A DNA stretch of 64,000 nucleotides, from NCBI GenBank assembly GCA_949710005.1, contig OX453275.1, forward strand, positions 32,612,718-32,676,717. The letters run 5' to 3'. Under the pieces are notes generated by a model. It saw nothing but the letters and a program-made list of their open reading frames with translations. It did no database searches and was not told the DNA's origin. Below are positions 9,401 through 21,400 of this stretch, in pieces. The first letter of the stretch is position 1. The number at the start of each line of letters is the position of its first letter. Made by a program: the position numbers and the translations under genes. This DNA comes from Ricordea florida. Lineage: Eukaryota; Cnidaria; Anthozoa; Corallimorpharia; Ricordeidae.

Positions 9401-12400
9401 CTACTACCATTTCTGGTATTCCTTACACATTTCCCTGTATATTCTCAGGAAGCATTTTGTTTATGATTAGACAAACAAATTTATCTTCACCAAAAATTGA
9501 ATATTAATAGTATGGTGGCAACTGAAGCAAGATGTCTCTTATGTGATGATTTGGATTTAAATTGAAGATGATGTGTAAAATGAAGTTTCCTATTTAATGG
9601 CAGAGTCCTTGCAAAATCTTAGCTCATTTAAAACAACTTAATTGTCACTTACTGTACAATAGTCTTGCTTTGGAGGCTTCAGTTGTCTTACAAAAACAGG
9701 CATATCTATAAAACCATTGATCCTTGCCTTGTCATAGCTTTATCAGTTATCCTCGTACTGAGACCAACATCTTCCCGAAGTCGCTGGATTTGGTACCACT
9801 CATTCAGAATCAGACAGTGGATCAAGACTGGGGTGGTATGTTATGTTACACCTTATAAACAAACCATAATGATATAATTGCAGCAAGGATGTTTTAACCA
9901 AAGGCCCAACCACTTTGGTAATACCTGTCTCAAGTTCTCTCATTTGTCTGTGCTTTAGCTCCAAAGGACCCTGTCAGGATCATCACCTTAAGGTGATTGG
10001 GCAGTTTGTGTACCCCAGGGACCCCTAGCTATGCGAGGATTCAGCTTTCTTTGACATGCTCTGATTGCGGTTATCTGGACCACAAATCCCGGTGTGGATC
10101 ATTCCAGTAGAACGCACCCCAACAATCATAGATCTCTGTTCTGATGGTGATTGGGCATAACCTAGAAACAGGATAGATGGTTCAGATAAGTGTTAACACA
10201 GTACTGTTCCCATGGTGATTAAACCAATGAATAGGATAGAACGCACAGACATGTATTACCACATTACCGCAGCCATGGTGATAAAACCTAGCTCACTGGT
10301 AGGATAGAAGGTGTAGACATGTGTTATACAGATTTTTACCTTCTATTTTATGGTATTTTTAGCATTTGCTGCCAGTGTACTAGTGGAAGGCCCAAACCCA
10401 CGAAGTGGCAACAAAACAGATAATGCACATCCACCGATACATCCAACGAAGTACACCAATGGATTACAGGTTCATTTTGTTTTATTAATAACACATTTTT
10501 CAAGAAACATGTTCCTTAAGTACACATAAATGTTTCATTAGCACAATTTAAGATTTGAAATGGAAACTAATATACTGTTTATTACAATTTGGTCATAAAT
10601 AAATTAGAATGGGCCATATGAAATGAATCAGTCTTGCCATATGGAGCTTGCAAGCTAAGTGCCTTGTATTTATTACTAATTTTCCATCCAGGCATTTCAC
10701 TTTGGAATATACCAGTATACATACAGAAAAAGTTTAAAGATTGTTTCAGGGAGAAAATTTGACTGATCGCTGCGATTATTTTTATTTTTATTTTTTATAA
10801 ACAGGAGTTTTAATTTCAGATGTTTGATTAATGTGTTATTAAATATTAATATAAATACTCAGGTGACTATACAAGATTGCGCACTCTGATTGGTTCACTA
10901 TTTCGGATTATCAGCCGATAAAAATGGCTGCCAGTCTTTCACACGCTTTTGTTGAAATAAAATTTTGCGTATGGTACAATGCTTTTCTTTTTTCGAAATA
11001 ATAACCTGTGTATTTATACTAAAACAATTATTGCCTCAGGCTCTGGGATAATCGGTGAATATTCACTGATAATCACCTCGCCTTCAGCAAATAATTTTTG
11101 AATATACCAGTAGTGGAAAAATTGATTTTTTTATGTTTAGGTATCTTCTTTTGGATCAGTGTAAGTAAATGGGCAACTTTGCACCTACCCCTCCCATAAT
11201 GCAACATCAACGCTAACTTTGTAACTTATTATAACTTGTTGGGCTAAGGGAGGGGTAGGTGCATAGTTGGCCAGATACTTGCATTGATGCCTTCTTAATT
11301 ACTCCATCAACTGTACTCCTTTTTCTTTGAAAGAAAACCTCAGAGAAACCATGTGATTTTGAAACTGTTCAACTCTAATATTTTCAACAGGGTAATGAAA
11401 AAAGAGTGTATGAATTTGTGGTGAGACATTTTCTGGCATGTTGTTCTCAGGTGAGATATTGATGATTTTGCTAAAAAAAATAGTATTTCAAGAAAAAAAT
11501 GAGTATGCTCCACGGACAAAAACATAAAAAATACCCATTAATAAAATTATTTCCTCCCCCTTCCCTTCTTAAAAAAAATTACTGGTTTCCTCTATGCATT
11601 TAAAAAGTCAGTAGAAACCAAAAGCGCATTATATGATTCATTTGGGCAGAGCAAATGTAATCACTAATCTTTGAAAGCATAACCTAAAGAGAGGTTATTG
11701 GGTAATTTCAATGCATTTACTCAGGGTAATTGATTGGTTACTCAGGGGCTGTCTTGTAGTTTCTTTCAGCTTGTAGTTACTGTCAGTGGTTTCTGTGAGC
11801 TGGTAGTAGCAAGCTAATTGTTGCTAGCACTGAGCTGGCTAATTGTCTTGCATAACCCATTATCCAATCTATGAAAAAAAAAGATTTTTTTTTTAACTTG
11901 GCTTTACAGAAAGAATGGTCAGACCCATACTGCTTGTGCCATTTGGTTTCTTATTTGGTATTTTTATCTGGTAGGATGCTAAAGGCCATGAAACTAGTGT
12001 TGAAATTGAAATCGCTGGTGAACGGGTTAGTGGTGTGGAATAATAATGCCATAATATAATTATGATATAATAATTATTAGTATAGGTAATCACATGATTT
12101 CGAGTGCAATTTGGGATAAATCAGCACAAGTAAATTTTTCAAAGGCTAACCAAATTGTACGAGCCTGTAGGGCGAGTGCAATTTGTAGTCTTTGAAAAAT
12201 TTACGAGTGCTGATTTATCGAAATTGCACGAGAAATCATGTGATTACTTGTTAGTAATATACATGCAAAAATTTAATTTCAACTTTCTGCACTCAATTTC
12301 AACTTTTTGCACTCAATTTCAATTTTCTGCACTGTTTGGGATTAATTGATGTGCTCTCAGCCAATGAGCATGCTGAAATTTTTGCATGTATATTATTATA

Positions 12401-15400
12401 ATATCATCACAGACACAAGATAGTGCATTTCTGTGCTAACTCAGCTAACTTGTTCCTTGATTGCACAGCTCTTTTTGCTAAGGCAATGCTCCGAACATTG
12501 ATGAATATTTTGATCTGTGAGTCATTATAGTAACTTTTCACAGCCTTTACAAACATCATTGCATGATTCCAAGGCTTTTTCATGATTTCAAGTTTTCCCT
12601 GCGTCCTAGCTGCACTGACCCATTCCATTTTTAATCACAATGATAACAATTATTGTCTTTTTGTTATAAGTAGTAAAGATACGGCTCAGTATTATCCTGG
12701 GTGTATTGTTATTTACCGATATCTTTTGTTTTTACAGTTCACAGCCACAGGTCTTATGATCATTGCTAGGAATTATCTAGATGTCTACCCATATGATAAA
12801 TGGAATGCCAAGGTGAATACAGTACATGCGATAGCCACCTCTCAATTAAGTAGTTAACTTATCTGCCTGCCACCACACAAAGGTCTTGAATAGTGAGCAA
12901 GATTGAACCACACCACATATATACTGTATGATAATTAGTTCATGACTGTTCTAGATGAGTGGCAAGTAGTACTTTAGCTTTTATCTCTTGCTTTAAACCA
13001 ATGAAGGGTTTGCATAAAATTACATGTAATGGCTACACGTTTGTGCTGGAATGTGAAAGAAAGGTAAACATTTGGAAAAAGTCTGTTCTAAGCCAACTCA
13101 GTTGGCAGCATTTTTAACTGGCCACATATGACTTTCTTCTAAGTACAGCACTTAAAGAAAATGTTAACAAAATTCTTTATTGTGATTGTCAATTTTATAT
13201 TATTAAAGTTTAAAATTTTTATTTCAGACAATTCCAGTTTATAACCAAGGAGAAGAATTTCAGCCAAGTGCTATTGAGGTTTGTTGTTGCATTATTGAAT
13301 GCAGTGAATTCTAAATCAAGATTGCATGGTAAATGCTGTCACTCATCCTCAACAAAGATAAACCTGTTTTGTCTTTGGTTTCATTCATTCAACTTTCAAA
13401 ATGTTGAGTCTAGACAGGCTGTCTTCTTTCTTTGTTTCTTTTGGTTTAAAATTCTTAAGTCTCTTCACTTGCAGTGTATCTTGTTTGGTATTGGTAATAA
13501 TTATAGTTAATACAGTTTAACAAGAGGGTGTGATGGGCATTGCATCAGGCCATCTTTTTCAGTGTACAGTTTATGTTCTTCCTCATGTGCACCCTGTCCC
13601 TCTCTCCCATAGCAGTTGTATTGTGTCCAAATATACAGTTTTAAATTGCTTGAAACTGCTTTCAACATAGTGTACTCATTGAGGAATTGTACCTTAATTT
13701 TAACAAACAAGTCACATAATTAAATAGAGACGATGTAAAAGAGTGCTTAAGAGATCCTGCCAACATCTCAGGGATTGATACATGTGATGTATAAACAACA
13801 GACTTCACATGAGTTGCCGTTGTTTATTAGATGATCGATGGTGAAACCAGACCTCCTCCACTATTGTCTGAAGCAGATCTTATTGCTCTGATGGAAAAAC
13901 ATGGAATAGGTAACTAAGCACTACATACATTTCAAGAAGTAGCAACCTTTATTGGTAAATTAGCACAGCACTTTGTACCTATTTGTAACATTTATAGATA
14001 GGGAGATACTGTCCTATTCTGTTTATTTTTTTTAATAAGTGTGTGTGTGTGTAATATTTCTTTTTCATTTACATAGTACTTGTATATATGTAAGTATTGT
14101 ACTGAAAAGCTTTCAATATTGGCTTTTCTTGTATTCGCTTTGTATCTACACGTATAGATTCAAGCTTGACAAGATTACACAGATTCTACAGATTTAAGAG
14201 AAATACGCTGATACAACCATAATTTTAATAAAAAAAAATTAATTAGTATAGGTAATCAAATGGTTTCGAGTGCAATTTGGTATAAATGAGCACAAGTAAA
14301 TTTTTTTAAGATTGGAAAAAATTGCACAAGCCTGTAGGGCAAGTGCAATTTGTTGTCTTTGAAAAATTTACAAGTGCTTATTTATAAAAAATTGCACTTG
14401 ATATCATTTAATTACTTGTTAATAAATAGATATACATGCAAAACTTATTTTGCACTCAACTGCATCTTTCTGCACTTAATGTTAACTTTCTGGACTGTTT
14501 GGGATTAATTGAAGTGCTCTCAGCCAATAAGCACATTGAAATTTCTACACATATATTATTAAGGTTGAAGTTTAGTGTTTTCAGTTGTTACAGTTACCAC
14601 AGGAATAGTATCTTTAAACCAGCTTTACCTTCATTCCATTCAGATGTGTTAGAGTACAGTTTGTTTTAGTTATTTTTTCTTTCTGTATTTAGGTACAGAT
14701 GCTACCCATGCTGAACACATTGAGACCATAAAGAATAGGTGTTATGTGGGAGTGCAAGGTGATGGGACCTTCCTGCCAGGCCAGCTAGGAATGGGACTTG
14801 TGGAAGGTAAAGTAGGTTACAATAAGATAGTACATAAAGTGATAAAGGTGATACGTTAACCATAAGACTCTAAATGAATGGCTGAGCTTATCAGTAAAGG
14901 AAACCTAAAACTTATGTGCACTTTATATGATTACTTGGAATTCTTGCTTGCAACATGCTAAATTGTCACTGAGGTTGTGAAAAGAGAATAATATTGCTTC
15001 ACCTTCTGGTTCTGTTCTATTCACTAGACTTACTTCATGAACACATGTACAGCACACATGATCCTTAGGAGCAAACTTGGCTTTCTGTCCAAACTTTCAT
15101 TAACATTAACTGGGAAGTGGGGGCACATTCTCAGTTAATTGCGTACTCACTTGTTGTGTCTGTGATGTTATTTTTTTTTTTTTCTTTGCTTACTTAGGGT
15201 ACGATTTGATGGGATTTGAGCTGTCAAAACCAAGACTAAGAGCTGAACTTGAGGCAGATTTAAAAAGGTTTGAACTGTACTTGATTGTAATTCTCATAGT
15301 AATTCTCTAGTTGGCTGTGAGAGCACTTGTGAATTACGTGTAAGTGAACAGTCAGAAATGACTAATTGCTTGTATCTTGATCTTCTGTACAGAATTTGTG

Positions 15401-18400
15401 AAGGCACCAAAAACAAAGATGGTAAGTTGAACTCAAAGAGGCGAGTTACATGTACCATGAATGCTTTGAGTGTTTTGATACATTTTTGGTAGCATTACCC
15501 TGCTAGTATAGGACAGTAGTAAAATTTGCTTGGAAAAAGGATCCCCCTTATAATGATATTGCAAATTAAATGCCTTCTTGGAATCAGTATTAATTTAAGA
15601 TCTTTTTTATTCATTCATCTCATTATATGTTTACTTACGTACTTATTTCTCACTGACTTAGTTGTGCTGGCTGAACAAATTCAAAAATACAAGGAGCAGT
15701 TTGTTAAAGCTGTTGAAGAGGTATGTGTTGAATCCAAGAAAATCAAATGTCTCAGCTGCACTGAATCTAATCAATTTGAAAATCCAAACCCAGATTTTGC
15801 AATCGAACACAAAATCCCAAAATAGATTTAGTCACTTTTGTTTACCTCAAACTGTTTGAGTAAGGAATTTTGAATTTTAATTGCTTGAGTAAAAAAATAA
15901 ATAAATAAATAAATCTGCTTAGCTCATTAACAATATTGTAATTAACTCTGTCTCCTCAAGGCAATCAAGCTTGACCAGGCACTTACTCGATACTTTGGGA
16001 ACCCTCAGGAATTTATTGATGAAGGTGCAGCATATTATATGTGTTTGGTACTACTTCAATTTAGTCCTAACAGAATGTTGTATCATGGCGATGTATTGGT
16101 TAACTCAGAGTCTACCATGGGTTTATTCATAGCTAAGACTGAACTAATCTGTGATCGGAAGTGTTGGCTACTGTTTTAGTTGGCAACGTCCATAAGACAT
16201 GATCTTATCTCAGTACCTATATGATATAGAGTATGTAAAGTATATTTGCTCTTTGAATTCATAGTTCTTGGTAGTGATAGTGAAGCTGGCATGCAACCAG
16301 TGAGACTCTGCCCTCGCTGTCAGACTGAACAGATGGTGCTAAAAAAGACAAAAGATGGCAGGCAGGTGACATTTAGCACTGTTATAGTGAATCAAACAAA
16401 CCTTACAGCATTATATGTATTTTTTATTTTAAGAATTCTCAAATTATATAACCAAAGATAATTATATACAGGATATTACATGGTCAAACAGTAAGGCAGT
16501 GTGCAATATTTCTCTTCAAATGTTGAAAAATATTTTGCAAGTTTGTGAGCACAGCCAATGCGTGAAATATTTTTCAACATGAGAAGAAAAAATTAATGTT
16601 GTATTTCCAAGCAGCCATGTAATTTTCTTATTAAATTTACATATGACTGCGGCAGAATACAAAGTCATAGCAAATCAGCAAAAATGCTAGCCCATCAGTG
16701 CTATTACATAATTATCTGATAGCAAGTGATATCATACATGTGTGATATCATTTTTATCAATTTGCTACCACCTGGTATACTGCTAACTTTTATGAAATAA
16801 TATTTTGAAAGACTCTTGTTTCAATACATCTTGTAGCTACATGGTTGGTTGCCTAGGTTATCCCCGGTGCCGCTCTTCTGCATTTTTTCCCAAGTTTGTC
16901 CTTGAAGCAGCTGTGCATGAGTCTGTGTGTCAGCAGTGTCAGCCTGGAGAAATCCGTAAGATCAGCTTCAAGTTTAAAAGAGGCTCTGTTCCACCGATGA
17001 TGCCTTTAGAGTGAGTAGCCCTGTTTACTGATGACACTTGAGTCTTATTATAATATTATATTTTAATAAGACTTAATTATATTATAATGTTATTATAATA
17101 TAATAACATGTAGCGTGTTTCTATCGAGTTATAGAAGAACATGTTTTCTATTTCTTTTAGAAAACACCACGACAAAAAAAGGAAAACAACTTTTTAATTT
17201 TGATGACCAAAATGTAAATTCTCTTTGGTTACGTCATCATTACGTCAACAGTTCGTGCTAGTTCTGTGTTTCTATCGAGTTATAGAAACATGAATTCTAA
17301 CCAATCAGCGCGCGTATTTTCTTAGGACTGTTTAATTTCTAAATTATATTATATTATATTATAATATTATATACTTAAGTCTTATCATAACACTGACACT
17401 TACACTTTATTTCAATTTTTACACTTCATAGTGGACTGACACATAGGTAGCAATGGCTAATCTAGGCGGGCCAGTCTCACATTGAAATTAATTATTGAAT
17501 AAATAAATTAGACTGTGAGTGTGGAGAAGAACAGGAAGATGGCATTAAATGTAGAGAAAAATGGGAAAAGGACAGTTTTAAAAAGTGGAAGAGACAATTG
17601 CATAGGCTCTAGCACTTGTTGCCAGTTATATATTAATTTTATTACTATTTGGATGGGCCTACTCTCTATATCATCAGTCTTTTTATTATCAGTGGCAATT
17701 CAATATGATTATTTCAGTTTCTTTTTTACAATGTTACCCGTTGTAATTTAACCTTTTTAGTGTCACTCATATTCATTAGCCTACAAATTTAAGGTGCTGA
17801 AAGAAATGTTTACATTAATAGCACAATATTAATAGCTGATATTAATTTGTCTTTGTGTTTTTCTTCTTGTATTATTTTTAACCTTCATAATGCACTTTTC
17901 CACAGATATGTGGGCTGCATAGCTGGCTGCAATGATAGTCTGAGAGAACTGTTGGACCTCAAAGATTTAACAAGACTCCCTTCAGAATCAGGTTAATACT
18001 CTGGGCAACATGTGCAGCAGATAACCTGTATGCTTTACCTGCAAATTCGATCCATTAAAACATTGCCAAATCCAATTGCATGATACTGGGGTGAATTCAC
18101 TTAGCTGCATATTCATTCTGGTCCCCTCTGGTTGCTCTTCATTCATTTACATGATACCAGCAAAAAATATAATGAGCAAATTCCTATGTCAGAGTGGAAA
18201 TCTCTCTTCTGTGTGAAATATTGCACCAGGGTCTTGCTAAATTAATGAAGAGCAACAACTAGTTTTACTATGAAATCAGCATTTTAGTGGGTTGGGACAG
18301 GTAGCGCATGTATAATTTAAGTCAGTGCAATTTGTGTGTATTTAAAAATTATCATGTAAAAATAGTAAACCAAAGTGAAATCAAGTACGGTAATCATCCT

Positions 18401-21400
18401 GTTATGAAATTCATGTTAGGGTGAGCTTTCTCATGTAAATGTTTTAGGTTAAAATGAATTTCAGGTCAAGATGATTCCAAACTAGTTTGATTTGTTTTTT
18501 CCTTTGTTTTATTATTGGAGGATTATGGAAAAAAATCTGAAACGAAGGAAAAAACAAATCAAACTAGTTTGGAACCATTTTGACCTGAAGTTCATTTTAA
18601 TCTACAACATAAACAACCCCTTAGTTGTGTTTCATTTATACTTCTCAATGGTTTGTCATTAATAGCAGGTGGGTCAAATGCAAGAGGAAGAGGTCAGAGA
18701 AACTCAAGTACTCGAGGAAATAACCGTGCAATTGGGCGTGGTCGAGGTGCCACTGCAAGTACCAGGAGAGGTACAAACAGAGGAGCAAATCAGCAAGGCT
18801 TCAAACCATCCGTTCAGAATGGACAAGGCAGCGACACTCAGTCTGCTTGGAACACAGGGCATCCCAGAGGCTCTGAAAGAAACAATGGTTTATCCACTGG
18901 TGGTCAGGATTGGGGGCAGGCAAATAGAGATAATTCCATTGGAGCATTAGGTGCGTATGTACAATCTCTATAGGATTTACACAGGAAAAAGTGTGAAGAC
19001 AAGCTTTTATGTTTTTTGTTTGTTCAACTAACTAGTTGATTAAAAGTGTTACTTTCTTAAGAAACAGGTTATGCATCAGTGGGAAAATGAAACAAAAACG
19101 TTGGATTAATTAACTCTTTCACTCCCAAGGGGTCTCATTTGACAAGGAAAATCATCTGGCGTTAGACAGAGTAAAATCTATAAACTCACTCTTGGGAGTG
19201 AAAGGGTTAAATGAGTTGATAAATGGTAGTTGTACTAGCAAAATATAAAAGGGATATAAAAGCTGTTTTCTCAAGCATTGGTCCTTGGTCAGAGCAGGTA
19301 GAGATTGACTGATTGATTGACTTGATATTAATTTTTGTTGCCATTCGTTTTAAATTTTCAGGGTTTAGTCAGTTCTTCTCAGGTGACTCCAGTGGAGGGT
19401 GAGCAACCAATGTGTCATGTTTTCATAGAAAACACGAATGTATCTAGTTGTATTTGCCTTCTGTATACAAAGTGCTGTACATCTCACCAAGAAAAGTGCT
19501 TGGTTGGCTGAGTGATTAAACAGTAGGCGTGTAACAACATGTGTGACATCTGTTGTTCCATTTTCATGTTTAATACTTACAAGAACAAAAACCATTTATC
19601 CAACAGCATTGTTTCCTTTTCCATTTGTTTATTATATATAATATTTGTTATTTTGAACTTACCAGTACCTTACTTTTTTCTCAAAGATATTTTACTGCCC
19701 CTCTCAATTTTCAGTTACCGTTGAATTTTTTCAATACAGAAAAAATGACGAGAACTGTGTAGTTTGCACTTGTGGAATACCTGCCGTTACTTTTACTGTC
19801 AAAAAGGATGGACCAAACAAAGGTATAAATTTTCAATGTACGATTCATTACAGTGGTACAGACAACTTACCGATAACAATGCAAGGAAAGTACAAATTTA
19901 TTGGTAACCGATCACTAGTTACTTTTGCAATTCTATAATGCTACAGTTGTGACTTTGGCTTTCTTGATTCCAAAACATTCACTTGTCTTGAAGCAGAAAA
20001 GCAAAATAGCTTCAAGGCAATCCATATAAGTATAGACTATGGCTGTTGCAATTAGCAAGAGCGTAGCGTTCAAATACGTACTTAAGCATGTGCATATAGC
20101 TGAAATCTGGAGAAAAGTTTTTTTTTTTTTTCATTTTTCCCTGGAGCCATTTTTAATATTAAGTCAGGATTACTGATAAATTTTTTGCATTATATTGTTG
20201 TCTTTGTGTTAGTATTTGTTCATCCTTTGATTATTCCATAAACAGGCAACAAGAAATGTTATACTTTTATTCCTGTGTGTACATCTTCAAAGTCTCATGC
20301 TACACCCCTGATTAGCTATCAAAACGTTAGAATATATAATCTATATGAATCCCAGAGAAGTTGGTCAAATGACTTCAAGGTATTAGGCTTATTTAGAATA
20401 TTAATTCTTTTAGCCCCAGAGGTGACCAAACTACAACTTCTCTTTACCATACCAATATAGTTTCAAGCAACAGGTCATGAATTGAAACTAAAAAGGTAAC
20501 AACTCCTTGGTATTGAAATTTATTGATCAAACTGTGAATTCTCCAAGCTGGCAATTCTGGAACTTTATGGACTTCATTTAGAATTGCGATTCAGATCTCT
20601 GGAGTGAAAGGGCTTAAAGTTTATATGCTGTTAATAGGATTAAACCTGAGCGTAGAACTTGTCAGCAAGAGACTTAGGAAAGGGATTTTGTTTTGCAGGT
20701 CGCCCATTTTATAGATGCACCAACAGAGATAGTGGCTGTGGGTTCTTTCTGTGGGCAGACAATGAGCCAGAAAGTTCTCTATCATCATCTTCATTTATTC
20801 AGCCTGTGCCCTTACAACCATCAACTTCATTTAACATCGTGGCAGGGAGTAATGCAGGTATTGAACCAATCCTTTGTAAGCTAATGAGACATAAGTGACC
20901 AGTACCTCTTGTAATATTTGGATATCAAACTGTTGTGAGGGTATAGTGATGATTTTTGTCAACTAATTTGTCACTTACCAGTAAACAACTACAAGGAGTT
21001 TAGTAACAACAATTAAGGCTGCTGCATTTTGATATGTGTATTTATTTGTCACTTGTGTAGATAGAGGATATTACACAGTAGAAGATATGAATTGGCTAGA
21101 ACAAGTGCAACTTGCAAGAGTAGCAAGAACAATATCTCACAAGTGAGCTGCACTTGAACATAAAATTCTTATCTTCGAGCTAACATGTAATTTTCTTTTT
21201 ACTATCAAGACAAAAACAAATTAAGATGTTCGTATGGGAGCTTTGTACACAAACTAAATTGTGAAAGGCAGGAAATGATGTCACTGATATCCTCACTAGT
21301 GAAATACGCCACTACGGTCCCAGATGTTGTTTCGTATGAATTTTATAAGTGGTGTAATTCCCAGTGAAACTCTTACCTCAGGCCTTTTGACTTATTGTTA

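Noticed and set aside
12407..12628. 73-aa minus-strand ORF in a TOP3A intron
   Set aside because: No recognisable domain, no splice partners in phase, and it is wholly inside an intron of a conserved gene.
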